From NCBI GenBank assembly GCA_030265685.1, contig JAJDGO010000001.1, positions 1 to 64,000 on the forward strand: DNA of 64,000 nt, in the 5' to 3' direction. The notes beneath the pieces were generated by a model, which saw only the letters and a program-made list of their open reading frames with translations, was not told where the DNA came from and made no database searches. How positions within the stretch are numbered: position 1 is the first letter of the stretch; each line of letters begins with the position of its first letter. The position numbers were made by a program, and so were the translations under genes. This stretch comes from Bacteroidales bacterium OttesenSCG-928-M11. GTDB taxonomy: Bacteria > Bacteroidota > Bacteroidia > Bacteroidales > Azobacteroidaceae. Of the stretch, positions 1-10,028 are shown piece by piece.

Positions 1-2007
1 GACATTGGAGTCAATGAATTTCAAACCCTTTTTGAACGGTATTTAGAAAACGCAAAAGCGCAAAACCCAGAGGGAACAATTTCCGAAATCCAAGAGAATC
101 AAATAAGAAATGATGTCCTCAATTCTTTAATCTCACAAAAAATAACAGAAAGTTTAACTTCAACTGTTGGATTTGCAGTCGGAGAAGACGAATTAACCGA
201 TTTATTTTTAGGAAATAACGTATCTCCTATTATTCAATATCATTTTTCTAACCCAAATACTGGCGTTGTAGATAAAGATGCAATACGAAACTTCATTATT
301 GCAATGGAAGATGATACTGATTACTCAAACGATCCTCAAGCTGCTTATGACCATGCTTTACAAAAAGCACAATGGGTTGAATTGAGCGATCAAGTAAAAT
401 TACAACAAATCAGCTCAAAATTAAATTCATTCCTAAGTAGTGCTATTGTTTATAACTCGATAGACAGAAAAGCTTTACACGAGAAAAACAAAGTAAAAGT
501 AGACTTTGACTATGTTTCTAAACTATATTCTACTATTCCAGATGAAGGAATTGAAGTATCTGACGCTGAGATCAAAAATCTTTACAACAAAAAGAAAAAT
601 CTTTACCCTCAAGAAGATGCAAAAGTGATTGACTATATCAGAGTACAATTAACTCCAAGTCAAAACGACATCATGGCGGAAAGAGAAAAATTGATGGAAG
701 TTAAAACTCAACTTGAAAATCCGGAAAGAGTAGCTGCTTTAGTTTCCCACACATCAATAATTCCTTACAAAGCAGGTTATCGTTCTTATAGCAGTTTAAC
801 TTCAGAAGAAAAAAGAGTTGTGGATAATAATTCTATCGGCACAATAACTAATCCTACTTTATCGGGTGTATATCTATCAATGTATAAATTCGAAGATAAA
901 AAAAGTGCTCCGGATTCGGTAACATTCAGTATATTACCATTGGGTTCTGCGGTTAACGGTGTTGACTTAACAGCAAAAGCCGACAGTTTAACAAAAGAAA
1001 TCAAAGCAAAATCATTTGCAGAAGTAGCAAAAGTTGAATATGGCGGACAGTTTGATGGATCTTATGGAACACATACTGAACAATCTCTTTTAGAATCTGA
1101 AAACGGATTCTTTACAGTTGCATTCAAAGATGCTTTATTCAATGCTCCATTAAACGAGCCGGTGATGATTAGCATGGATATGAAGGGAACTTTCCTTGTT
1201 CAAGTTACAGAAAAAACCAAACCGGTTGACAAATATAAAGTAGCTTCTATCCGTAAAGAAGTCAGAGCAAGCAGAGAAACAAGAAACGAAGCATATAATA
1301 ATTTGAGTCGTTACATCTCCGAGCACCAAGATCTTCAATCATTCAGAGATAGTGCATCCGTTGCAGGCTATACTGTATATCAAGATGTACAAGTAACGAA
1401 GTCAACTACTAATATTTCCGGAGTTGAATACACTCGCCAAATTGTACAATGGGCTTTCAACAACGAAAAAGGAGCTGTTTCAAATATATTTGAAACGCAA
1501 GACTATAACAATTTGATTGTTGCTGCCGTTAGAGATTTCTATCCAGAAGGAAATCAACCGGTAGAATTAGTACAAGAAACTTTGAAAAGAGAGATCATCA
1601 ATCAAAAGAAAGGCGAAAAGTTAGTTGCCGAGTTGAACGGAAAGAAAGTATCAGATATGCAACAAGCTGCAGAAGCTTTGAACTCGACACCGTCTTCAGT
1701 GAAAGATGTTTCTTTCGGATTAGAATCTCGCATAGCAAATATTGGTAACGAACCTATTATTTATGCAGAAGCTCCTCTTGCTCCGGTAGGTGAAGTTTCT
1801 AAACTTCTAACAGGAAAAAGTGGGGTATATCTACTTTATGTTACTGATAAGAGAGCTAACGATGAAGAGTACAACGACGAACTCATGAAAGCACAAACAG
1901 AAATGCAAAACCAAATGAGATTGAGAAGTATTTTTTCTAACAGCAAGTTCTTGGAAAGCAATCATAAAATTGAAAACAACTCAATCAACTTCCCAATATA
2001 TAGATAA
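1..2007 (+). CDS. SurA/PpiD-like peptidylprolyl isomerase (5'-truncated by window edge)
   Basis: Frame of ORF 304..2007 is open back to base 1 (DIGVNEFQTLFERYLENAKAQNPEGTISE...); protein resembles Bacteroidetes PpiD/SurA_N-type foldases with repeated rotamase-like segments. Confidence 0.85.
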   Translation, partial: DIGVNEFQTLFERYLENAKAQNPEGTISEIQENQIRNDVLNSLISQKITESLTSTVGFAVGEDELTDLFLGNNVSPIIQYHFSNPNTGVVDKDAIRNFIIAMEDDTDYSNDPQAAYDHALQKAQWVELSDQVKLQQISSKLNSFLSSAIVYNSIDRKALHEKNKVKVDFDYVSKLYSTIPDEGIEVSDAEIKNLYNKKKNLYPQEDAKVIDYIRVQLTPSQNDIMAEREKLMEVKTQLENPERVAALVSHTSIIPYKAGYRSYSSLTSEEKRVVDNNSIGTITNPTLSGVYLSMYKFEDKKSAPDSVTFSILPLGSAVNGVDLTAKADSLTKEIKAKSFAEVAKVEYGGQFDGSYGTHTEQSLLESENGFFTVAFKDALFNAPLNEPVMISMDMKGTFLVQVTEKTKPVDKYKVASIRKEVRASRETRNEAYNNLSRYISEHQDLQSFRDSASVAGYTVYQDVQVTKSTTNISGVEYTRQIVQWAFNNEKGAVSNIFETQDYNNLIVAAVRDFYPEGNQPVELVQETLKREIINQKKGEKLVAELNGKKVSDMQQAAEALNSTPSSVKDVSFGLESRIANIGNEPIIYAEAPLAPVGEVSKLLTGKSGVYLLYVTDKRANDEEYNDELMKAQTEMQNQMRLRSIFSNSKFLESNHKIENNSINFPIYR

Positions 2008-2025
2008 TATTTCAAAACTATAATA

Positions 2026-2082
2026 ATCATCCCGGACTTGGATTCGACAATATTCGGCCATTTCCGGGATGATATGTTTTTT
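2026..2082 (+). terminator. Rho-independent terminator after ppiD-like gene
   Basis: ATCATCCCGGA ... TCCGGGATGAT followed by ATGTTTTTTG. Confidence 0.75.
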
Positions 2083-2089
2083 GTAATCC

Positions 2090-3103
2090 ATGAATCAACA
2101 ACCACTAATAGGAAAAACACTCGACGAACTAAAAGAAATCGTCAAAGATTTAAGCTTGCCTTCTTTTACGGCTAAACAAATAGCCGATTGGTTATATGTA
2201 AAAAATGTTTCAACAATCGACGAAATGACTAATCTTTCTCTCTCAACAAGGGAGAAGTTAGGACAAGAATACGCAGTTGGGAAAACAGATTATTTACAGA
2301 AACAAACCTCACGAGATGGAACTGTTAAATATTTATTCCCAACATCAAACGGAAAATCTATTGAAGCTGTCTATATTCCCGACAAAGAAAGAGCCACATT
2401 GTGTATTTCAACTCAAGTTGGTTGCAAAATGAACTGTATGTTTTGTATGACTGGCAAACAAGGTTTTTCCGGTCAACTCTCTTCATCCGAGATTATCAAC
2501 CAAATTCTTTCTTTACCTGAAAAAAACGAGCTTACTAACATTGTCGTTATGGGTATGGGAGAACCGATGGATAACACAAAAGAACTATTCAAAGTATTAG
2601 AAATCATTACCGCCGGCTATGGATTTGCCTGGAGTCCTAAACGAATTACAGTATCAACAGTGGGATTAATACCCGGACTTCGCAGTTTCTTAGACGAATC
2701 AAACTGTCACTTGGCTATCAGTCTACACTCTCCTTATCCGGAAGAACGCTTACGTTTGATGCCGGTAGAAAAAGCTTATCCGACAACTAAAGTATTAGAG
2801 TTGATCAAACAGTACGACTTTGCCCATCAACGAAGAGTATCTTTTGAATACATCTTATTCGGTGGACTAAATGATAGTCTGCGCCATGCAAAAGATTTGG
2901 CGAATCTATTAGAAAGTATTCCTTGCCGTGTCAATCTTATTAAGTATCATGCCATTCCGGGCATTGATCTTCCGGCAACAAACATAGAAATGATGGAACC
3001 TTTCCGTGATTATTTATCTTCGAAAGGGATAATTTCCACAATTAGAACATCAAGAGGCGAAGATATATTAGCAGCCTGCGGCATGTTATCCTCCAAAAAG
3101 TAA
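2090..3103 (+). CDS. rlmN: 23S rRNA (adenine2503-C2)-methyltransferase RlmN
   Basis: Radical SAM CKMNCMFC motif, GMGEPMDN, C-terminal SRGEDILAACGML. Confidence 0.95.
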   Translation: MNQQPLIGKTLDELKEIVKDLSLPSFTAKQIADWLYVKNVSTIDEMTNLSLSTREKLGQEYAVGKTDYLQKQTSRDGTVKYLFPTSNGKSIEAVYIPDKERATLCISTQVGCKMNCMFCMTGKQGFSGQLSSSEIINQILSLPEKNELTNIVVMGMGEPMDNTKELFKVLEIITAGYGFAWSPKRITVSTVGLIPGLRSFLDESNCHLAISLHSPYPEERLRLMPVEKAYPTTKVLELIKQYDFAHQRRVSFEYILFGGLNDSLRHAKDLANLLESIPCRVNLIKYHAIPGIDLPATNIEMMEPFRDYLSSKGIISTIRTSRGEDILAACGMLSSKK

Positions 3104-4240
3104 TGAAAGAAGCTTATCTTCATATTATTTCATTCAATATCCCTTATCCTCCTAATTATGGTGGAGTCATTGACGTGTTTTACAAATTAAAAACACTTTC
3201 TGAAAACGGAATCAATATTATTCTTCATACTTACGAATATGGTAGAAAACAGGCGCCGGAATTGGAGAAATATTGCAAAAAAGTGTATTACTATAAACGA
3301 AAAAACAGGATGGAAAAAACAACTTTCCCTCCTACCCTATATAGTTAATAGTAGAAAAGACCCGTCGCTCCTTGCCAACTTGCAAAAAGACGACTATCCT
3401 ATTCTCTTCGAAGGACTACATACTACCTATTTTATCAATCATACTTCGTTAAAGAATAGAATAAAATTGGTAAGAGCACACAATATTGAGCACCATTATT
3501 ACAAAGGACTTTTCCGGAATGAACAATCAATATATCGGAAAACATATTTTCTGATCGAAGCTTTGAAGCTGAAACGATACGAACACAAGCTTATTTACGC
3601 CGATACAATCTTGGCTCTTTCTACTTCGGAAAAAGACTATTTTGCCAAGTATTACGGAAAAGACAAAACAGTTTACCTACCTCTTTTTGCCGACTTACCC
3701 AAACAAGCTCCGACTACAAAAGAAATCGTTCCTCAAGTACTTTATCATGGCGATCTTAGTACTCCGGAAAATATCAACGCAGCAAGTTTTCTTATGCAAA
3801 ATGTAGTACCTCTTGACCAATCGATTTCTTGGATTTTTGCCGGACTAAATCCTGATCCGAAACTTATTCGATTAGCATCACAATATTCGAATATATCTCT
3901 TCGGGCAAATCTTCGGAAAGATGAAATGGATACTTTGATCAAAGAATCGGCAGTCAATATTCTTTACACAAAACAAGTATCCGGAGTCAAACTTAAATTA
4001 CTTAATGCCCTTACGAAAGGCAATCATTGTTTGGCAACAAAAGAAATGACCGAAGGTTCTGGGCTTTCTCGTCTGTGCATAGAAATCTCTCATAATCCGG
4101 AAGAAATAATCCGTACCATCCAATCTTCTCTTATTCAAAAAATAAGCCCCGAAGAAAAAGGCTCTCGCTATTCTACTCTATCTGCCATCTATGATAACAA
4201 TAAGAATGCCCAAATACTGATACGGAATATAAAAGAATAG
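3103..4240 (+). CDS. Glycosyltransferase (GT4-like), interrupted by a 1-nt frameshift at the A6 run 3300-3305
   Basis: ORFs 3103..3348 and 3239..4240 are N- and C-terminal parts of one protein: ...KKVYYYKRK | TGWKKQLSLLPYIVNSRKDPSLL... Confidence 0.8.
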
Positions 4241-4311
4241 CCGGATAGCTGACAGTACAATCCCCCCAACAACTAAATGAACTCGTCTTGCTTTATTATA
4301 TATTTAAATAG

Positions 4312-4371
4312 TTTTCTGTACAGAGAATTAAACTTTTCTGTACAGAGAATTAAACTTTTCTGTACAGAAAA
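4312..4371. repeat. Family B 22-bp tandem repeat, 3 units
   Basis: TTTTCTGTACAGAGAA-TTAAAC x2 then TTTTCTGTACAGAAAA; units start at 4312, 4334, 4356. Confidence 0.9.
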
Positions 4372-4476
4372 CTATCCAGAAGATTATATAACTTCATCAA
4401 CATCATACAATCTATCGAATCAATTATATTGAGAAAATATTATCAACTATGTTATTGACGAGGAAGATAAATAAAA

Positions 4477-4518
4477 AAAGGACTTGTATCTGTTTATATT
4501 CAAGATACAAATCCTTTT
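4477..4518 (-). terminator. Terminator downstream of tRNA-Arg
   Basis: AAAAGGACTTGTATCT ... AGATACAAATCCTTTT stem; T-run on minus strand. Confidence 0.7.
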
Positions 4519-4529
4519 ATTTTTATTAG

Positions 4530-4603
4530 TGACCCCGACAGGACTCAAACCTGTGACCTTCAGAACCGGAATCTGACGTTCTATTCAACTAAACTACGGA
4601 GCC
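4530..4603 (-). tRNA. tRNA-Arg (anticodon CCG)
   Basis: Reverse complement GGCTCCGTAGTTTAGTTGAATAGAACGTCAGATTCCGGTTCTGAAGGTCACAGGTTTGAGTCCTGTCGGGGTCA folds as a cloverleaf; anticodon loop TTCCGGT. Confidence 0.92.
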
Positions 4604-4613
4604 TTTGCGACTG

Positions 4614-4621
4614 CAAAGATA
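4614..4621 (-). promoter_or_regulatory. Bacteroidetes-type -7 element (TATCTTTG) for tRNA-Arg
   Basis: caaagata on + strand = TATCTTTG, matches TAnnTTTG. Confidence 0.6.
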
Positions 4622-4723
4622 GGCAAAAAATAAAAACCAATAAGTAAAACATAATCTTTTTTATAATATTTGACATTTATACTTATAAAATCATTTTTTG
4701 CTTGCATAATGAAAATAAATAAC

Positions 4724-4731
4724 TAACTTTG
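4724..4731 (+). promoter_or_regulatory. Bacteroidetes-type -7 element (TAACTTTG) for asnA
   Basis: TAnnTTTG match ~20 bp upstream of asnA with TTG upstream. Confidence 0.6.
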
Positions 4732-4751
4732 CATATCAATTTTATATAATT

Positions 4752-5786
4752 ATGAGCTATTTAATAACACCAAAAGAATATCAATCAACTCTTAGTAAGA
4801 TTGAAACCGAAAAAGGAATTAAAAAGATCAAAGATTTCTTTCAACAAAATCTTTCTTCCGAATTAAGACTCAGAAGAACTACTGCTCCTCTGTTCGTTTT
4901 GAAAGGACAAGGAATAAACGATGACTTAAACGGAGTAGAAAGAGCCGTATCTTTTCCCATAAAAGAACTTGATGATTCGAAAGCAGAGATCGTACATTCT
5001 TTAGCTAAATGGAAAAGATTGACATTGGCCGACTACGGGATAGAAAAAGGATACGGTATTTATACCGATATGAACGCTATTCGTGCCGACGAAGAACTTG
5101 GAAATCTACACTCTTTATACGTAGACCAGTGGGACTGGGAGCTTATCATTGAAGAATCGGAGCGTAACGTTGCATTTCTTAAGAGCATTGTTGAACGAAT
5201 TTATTCGGCTATTCTTCGAACAGAATACATGGTTTATGAACTTTATTCAAAATTTAAACCCCAACTTCCCCGTAAAATTCATTTTATTCACGCCGAAGAA
5301 TTACTACAATTATATCCTAACTTGACCCCAAAAGAACGAGAAGATAAAATTACGAAAGAAAAAGGTGCCGTATTTATTATTGGTATCGGAGGCAAGTTAA
5401 GCAATGGAGAGAAGCATGATGGACGGGCTCCCGACTATGATGATTGGTCTACTGTAGAAAACGGACTACCAGGTCTGAACGGAGATATTCTTCTTTGGAA
5501 CGATATATTAGGAAGAGCGTTCGAAATATCCTCGATGGGCATCCGAGTTAGCCCAAAAGTATTGGAACATCAACTTAAAGAAGCGGGAATGGAAGATCGT
5601 AAAAATCTTTATTTTCACAAACGCTTACTCAAAGGAGAGCTTCCACTTACTATCGGCGGAGGGATAGGTCAGTCACGTTTATGTATGCTTTTTCTACGAA
5701 AAGCTCATATCGGAGAAATACAGGCAAGTATTTGGCCGGAAGAAATGCGCGAAGAGGCAAGAAAGTACGGGATGAATTTATTTTGA
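4752..5786 (+). CDS. asnA: Aspartate--ammonia ligase
   Basis: MSYLITPKEYQ...LRLRRTTAPLFV...GINDDLNGVERAV...GGGIGQSRLCMLFL typical of AsnA. Confidence 0.95.
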   Translation: MSYLITPKEYQSTLSKIETEKGIKKIKDFFQQNLSSELRLRRTTAPLFVLKGQGINDDLNGVERAVSFPIKELDDSKAEIVHSLAKWKRLTLADYGIEKGYGIYTDMNAIRADEELGNLHSLYVDQWDWELIIEESERNVAFLKSIVERIYSAILRTEYMVYELYSKFKPQLPRKIHFIHAEELLQLYPNLTPKEREDKITKEKGAVFIIGIGGKLSNGEKHDGRAPDYDDWSTVENGLPGLNGDILLWNDILGRAFEISSMGIRVSPKVLEHQLKEAGMEDRKNLYFHKRLLKGELPLTIGGGIGQSRLCMLFLRKAHIGEIQASIWPEEMREEARKYGMNLF

Positions 5787-5842
5787 TATTCTTTCACTCT
5801 CGGAAAATATACTTACCTTTGGATTTTCTAAAACTAAATTCA

Positions 5843-6722
5843 ATGAAGAAGATTATCTTATTATTCGCATTTCTACTTACTCTTAATGCATTCTCACAAG
5901 AAAACAACTCCAGCAAAGAACAAATATACAAAGCTGATATGGAGAAGTTGACTATTTTAACAGCTCCTGTTCAAGCCAAAGCAAATGTATTGAATCAAGA
6001 AATAGGAAAACAAGGCGACCGAATCAAAACAGACGAAGCATATCAAAGCGAGATGATTGAAAAGTTCTCGGAACTTAATGCGGAAATATCTGTTATTTTG
6101 ATTCAATTTATAAAAGACAATCCTAATTCGCCCGTAAGTCTTGAAGTACTAAGTAGTCTTTCTTCAAGTGAAATCCCGTTTCCGGAGATCGAGTCTCTGT
6201 ACGAATCGCTGAGCAACGAACTAAAAAGCTCGGCAGAAGGTATGGATTTAAAGAAACGCCTCACAAGTATTAAGGCCACAGCCATTGGTTCTATTGCTCC
6301 GGAATTTGTACAACTCGACCCGGATGATAAGCCGATTTCACTAACAGATTTTCGCGGGAAATATGTTTTAATTGACTTTTGGGCCAGCTGGTGCGGACCT
6401 TGTCGCCGAGAAAACCCACATTTAGTCAAAGCTTATGAGCAATTCAAGGGCGAAAGATTTGAGATTTTAGGAGTTTCGTTAGACAATCCCGGACAAAAAC
6501 AAACTTGGCTAAAAGCAATAGAAAAGGATAATCTTACCTGGACTCAAGTATCCGACCTAAAAGGATGGCAAAATGCGGCCGCTCTTCAATACGGTGTAAA
6601 ATCTATTCCTCAAAACTTTTTGATAGATCCCAATGGTGTTATCATCGCGAAAAAACCTAAGAGGGCAAGAACTAATCAAAAAACTGGAAAAAATATTGAG
6701 TAAAAAAGTAAAGACTGACTAA
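5843..6722 (+). CDS. TlpA-like thiol-disulfide reductase / thioredoxin-fold protein; C-terminus frameshifted at A6 6650-6655 (uncorrected ORF stops at 6703)
   Basis: Signal peptide MKKIILLFAFLLTLNAFSQ; redox motif WASWCGPCRREN; removing one A restores ...IIAKNLRGQELIKKLEKILSKKVKTD*. Confidence 0.85.
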
Positions 6723-6724
6723 CC

Positions 6725-6754
6725 GTTTGGCACAAATCCTAATTTGTGCCAAAC
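6725..6754. terminator. Bidirectional terminator-like hairpin between convergent genes
   Basis: GTTTGGCACAAAT-CCTA-ATTTGTGCCAAAC, 13-bp perfect stem, no strong U-run. Confidence 0.5.
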
Positions 6755-6758
6755 CGTT

Positions 6759-7319
6759 TCAAACCTTAGGAGAGATAATATAGTTTTTCAGCTCCCTTCT
6801 TAGTTCGCGAGAATCCCGTTTCAAATGACTATCCAGCAAACTCCAAAAAGCAGGACTATGATTCATCTCTACAGTATGGCAAAGTTCGTGTAAAATTACG
6901 TATTCGATTAAGTGTTCGGGCAATATCATCAAAAAGAAAGAAAGATTAATACTTTTCTTAGACGAACAAGAACCCCAACGAGTACGACTACCTCTAACAC
7001 TAAGTGAGGCATATTCGAAGCCATGAGTTTCGGCCAGATGAGCTATTTTGCCCGGCAAATACGCTTTTGCTTGTTTCCTGAGAGCTTTTTCATCGTAAGG
7101 CGAAGCTACTTTTACCGATTCTTTTTTTAGAGCTTCAATCACTTTTGCCTTATTCTTAAACAAAAAGACTTTAGCAATCAAATAACTTCCTTGTTTCGGA
7201 ACAACAACTATAACCCGATTTTCTTTCACCTTGATGATATAGTTTTTCGCCTTTTCGCTTCTTCGAAACAAAATCTCGCCTAAATCTTTATCCTCTACAA
7301 GCTTTTTTGTTAGCCTCAT
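6759..7319 (-). CDS. YgjP-like M48-family metal-dependent hydrolase (DUF45)
   Basis: VILHELCHTVEMNHSPAFW zinc motif; RTRWGSCS motif. Confidence 0.85.
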   Translation of the reverse strand: MRLTKKLVEDKDLGEILFRRSEKAKNYIIKVKENRVIVVVPKQGSYLIAKVFLFKNKAKVIEALKKESVKVASPYDEKALRKQAKAYLPGKIAHLAETHGFEYASLSVRGSRTRWGSCSSKKSINLSFFLMILPEHLIEYVILHELCHTVEMNHSPAFWSLLDSHLKRDSRELRRELKNYIISPKV

Positions 7320-9133
7320 CGCTTAGGATATATTTTAGAAAGAAGATCAGTACGCCGAAGTCGGTTGAGCGATTGAACAATATTCTGTCTATATTCCGGC
7401 TTATACCAAAAAAAGTACTTACGTTGATTTAGTTTTTCCTCCTTACTTTTAGCAGTATAGACCGGTTTCATTGTATAAGGATCTACACCTGTATAATAAA
7501 TTTCGGTAGCTAAAGTCATCGGCGTGGGAGTAAAATCTTGTACTTGCTCTAAGTGGAAGTTTAATTTTTTCGAAACTACAGCCAATTCTGCCATATCAAT
7601 TTCCGAACAAGCCGGATGCGAGCTGATAAAATAAGGAATCAACTGCTGATTGAGCGAAGTTTCTTTATTAATCTTATCGAATTGTTTCTTAAAATCGTAA
7701 AATTGTGCGAATGGAGGCTTACGCATACACTTCAACACGTCGTTAGAAATATGTTCAGGAGCAACTTTTAAGCGGCCAGATACATGACGAGATATTAATT
7801 CTTTCGTATAGTCTCGGGCAGTTTTGTTCAATTCGCCGTCTTCGTATTGCGTAACCAGCAAATCATAGCGGACACCACTTCCTATAAACGATTTTTTTAT
7901 CCCCTTTACTTTATCTACTTCTTTGTATAAAGCCAATAGCGGAGCATGATCTGCATTCAGGTTCTTGCATATTACGGGGAAAATACAAGACGGTTTTTTA
8001 CACGACTCGCATATTTTTTTATTCTTTCCCTCCATTGCGTACATATTAGCCGAAGGACCTCCAAGATCACTCAAATAACCTTTGAAATCAAACATTTCGG
8101 TTACCGCTTTTACTTCTTTAAGTATAGACTCTTTCGAGCGAGAAGCAATGTACTTTCCTTGATGTGCCGATATAGTACAAAAAGCACATCCCCCAAAACA
8201 TCCTCGATGAATGTTGACCGAATGGCGAATCATTTCATAAGCCGGTATATGTTTGCCCTTGTACTTGGGATGAGGGAGTCGAGTAAAAGGCAAATCGAAA
8301 CAAGCATCGATCTCTTTTGTCGACATCGGAGGATAAGGTGGATTCACTATTACATAGTTTTCGCCCGTTTTCTGAATTATACGATCGGCATACATACGGT
8401 TTGATTGCTCTTCTATATAACGAAAATTTTCGGCTTGTTTCCTTTTATCCTTCAAGCAATGCTCATAAGAATGTAATAATATATCTCCTTTTTTTTCTTT
8501 ATATTGATTTCTCAAATAAGCTGTTTGTGGAACATCGTCGAGGTCAGCAATCAACTTGCCTTTATTCAAACTATCAGCGATAGCAGCTATCGGCTTTTCT
8601 CCATTACCATAGATTAATAAATCGGCTTTTGAAGGAATTAAAATAGATGGCAATAACTTATCTTGCCAATAATCATAGTGCGACAAGCGCCGCATAGAAG
8701 CTTCGATAGCCCCAACAACAACAGGAACATCGGGATAAATACTTTTCAATATTTCAGAATAAACAACCGTTGGATAATCCGGACGCATATCGATGCGCGC
8801 ATCCGGAGTATAAGCGTCGTCGGAACGCAAACGTTTGTTGGCAGTATACTTATTTACCATCGAATCCATAGCTCCTGCCGACACGCCGAAAAACAAACGT
8901 GGGCGACCTAACTTCTTAAAATCGCGCAAGTCGTCCCTCCAGTTCGGTTGAGAAACAATAGCTACCCGATAGCCCAAAGCTTCTAAATAGCGACCAAGAA
9001 CTGCAACTCCAAAAGAAGGATGGTCAACATAAGCATCTCCACTAAAGAAGATAATATCCAACTCGTCCCATCCGCGAAAGTCGGTTTCTTTCTTTGTCGT
9101 AGGAAGAAAATCACTCAATCTATATTCTTTCAT
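7316..9133 (-). CDS. YgiQ family radical SAM protein
   Basis: MKEYRLSDFLPTTKKE...FFSGDAYVDHPSFG...HRGCFGGCAFCTISAHQGK. Confidence 0.93.
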   Translation of the reverse strand: MKEYRLSDFLPTTKKETDFRGWDELDIIFFSGDAYVDHPSFGVAVLGRYLEALGYRVAIVSQPNWRDDLRDFKKLGRPRLFFGVSAGAMDSMVNKYTANKRLRSDDAYTPDARIDMRPDYPTVVYSEILKSIYPDVPVVVGAIEASMRRLSHYDYWQDKLLPSILIPSKADLLIYGNGEKPIAAIADSLNKGKLIADLDDVPQTAYLRNQYKEKKGDILLHSYEHCLKDKRKQAENFRYIEEQSNRMYADRIIQKTGENYVIVNPPYPPMSTKEIDACFDLPFTRLPHPKYKGKHIPAYEMIRHSVNIHRGCFGGCAFCTISAHQGKYIASRSKESILKEVKAVTEMFDFKGYLSDLGGPSANMYAMEGKNKKICESCKKPSCIFPVICKNLNADHAPLLALYKEVDKVKGIKKSFIGSGVRYDLLVTQYEDGELNKTARDYTKELISRHVSGRLKVAPEHISNDVLKCMRKPPFAQFYDFKKQFDKINKETSLNQQLIPYFISSHPACSEIDMAELAVVSKKLNFHLEQVQDFTPTPMTLATEIYYTGVDPYTMKPVYTAKSKEEKLNQRKYFFWYKPEYRQNIVQSLNRLRRTDLLSKIYPKR

Positions 9134-9320
9134 ATCTACAAAAGTAATAAATTCAACGTTACACTCCTAAAGAGGAATTTTTATTTTTTCATTTTATCAA
9201 TAAATCGCAGTTGCCTTGTGTGAACTTTATTTAAAGATTGTTATTTATCACTTTCTAATTAAACTTACATCCTGTTTCCAACTCTAAGCTCATAAGTTGA
9301 ACATATAAAAAGGAAGAAAG

Positions 9321-9845
9321 ATGAAAAACATAGCAAGAATAAGTTTACTATTGGCCGCAGCATTCCTATTTTCGTTAAATATATCGGCACAAGACAACAA
9401 AAGAGAAAGGATTGAAGAGAAAAAAGAAAAAATAGCTGAAAGGAAGATTGAAAGAATAAATAAGAAATTGGAATTGGACGACAAACAACAAAAGAAACTC
9501 AAAGAAGCCGAAAAGAAATATTCCAAAAAATTGATCCAACAGAAAAAAGCCGAAAAGAAACAAAGAGAAAAAATGAGGGCCGAAAGGAAAAAACTTCATG
9601 AATCTCGCGAAAAAGAAATAAGAAACATTCTTTCGAAAGAACAATATGCTAAACTAAAAGCCGAAAGAGAGAAAGAAAATAAGTTCAGAAAAGAAAAATT
9701 GAAAGAAATAGACAGCCAAAAAAAATACAGAAAACGAATGGAAATAAAAGATGTTTCTAAACACGACAAAGAAAAGAAACAACATCATAAAGAAAAAAAA
9801 GAAAAAGAAAAGAAGAAAAACAAAGAAAAAAAGTCTCTTGAATAG
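9321..9845 (+). CDS. Secreted Lys/Glu-rich coiled-coil protein, Spy/CpxP-like
   Basis: Signal peptide then highly charged helix; LELDDKQQKKLKEAEKKY ... IRNILSKEQYAKLKAEREK resembles LTxxQ-type segments. Confidence 0.6.
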   Translation: MKNIARISLLLAAAFLFSLNISAQDNKRERIEEKKEKIAERKIERINKKLELDDKQQKKLKEAEKKYSKKLIQQKKAEKKQREKMRAERKKLHESREKEIRNILSKEQYAKLKAEREKENKFRKEKLKEIDSQKKYRKRMEIKDVSKHDKEKKQHHKEKKEKEKKKNKEKKSLE

Positions 9846-9926
9846 ATTTAATCCTTACAATTAAAAGAACAACAATAATAAATCTGACCAGATCCATAAG
9901 GTAAAAAATTAGTTTTTAGGGTGAAC

Positions 9927-9964
9927 GAAGGCCGCTTGTAGTTTAATACGACGGCCTTCTTTTA
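9927..9964 (+). terminator. Rho-independent terminator
   Basis: GAAGGCCG ... CGGCCTTC TTTT. Confidence 0.75.
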
Positions 9965-10028
9965 GATTAATTAAGGAGTTGCCTATCTAAATGTATTTAT
10001 TTATCTTTGTCTTCTCAACTATATACAA

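Noticed and set aside
3300-3306. Programmed -1 frameshifting at A_AAA_AAC in the glycosyltransferase
   Set aside because: The downstream reading frame requires +1 (or -2), not -1; no stimulatory structure was evident
5681-5842. Upstream extension of the TlpA-like ORF to 5681
   Set aside because: Overlaps the 3' end of asnA in another frame; the signal peptide starts at 5843
7946-8583. Plus-strand ORFs opposite the YgiQ gene
   Set aside because: Antisense to a well supported radical SAM CDS; no domain-like composition, typical spurious shadow ORFs
9290-9644. Minus-strand Phe/Ser-rich ORFs opposite the Lys/Glu-rich protein
   Set aside because: Complement of AAA/GAA-rich codons automatically yields F/L/S-rich ORFs; the + frame has signal peptide and operon context
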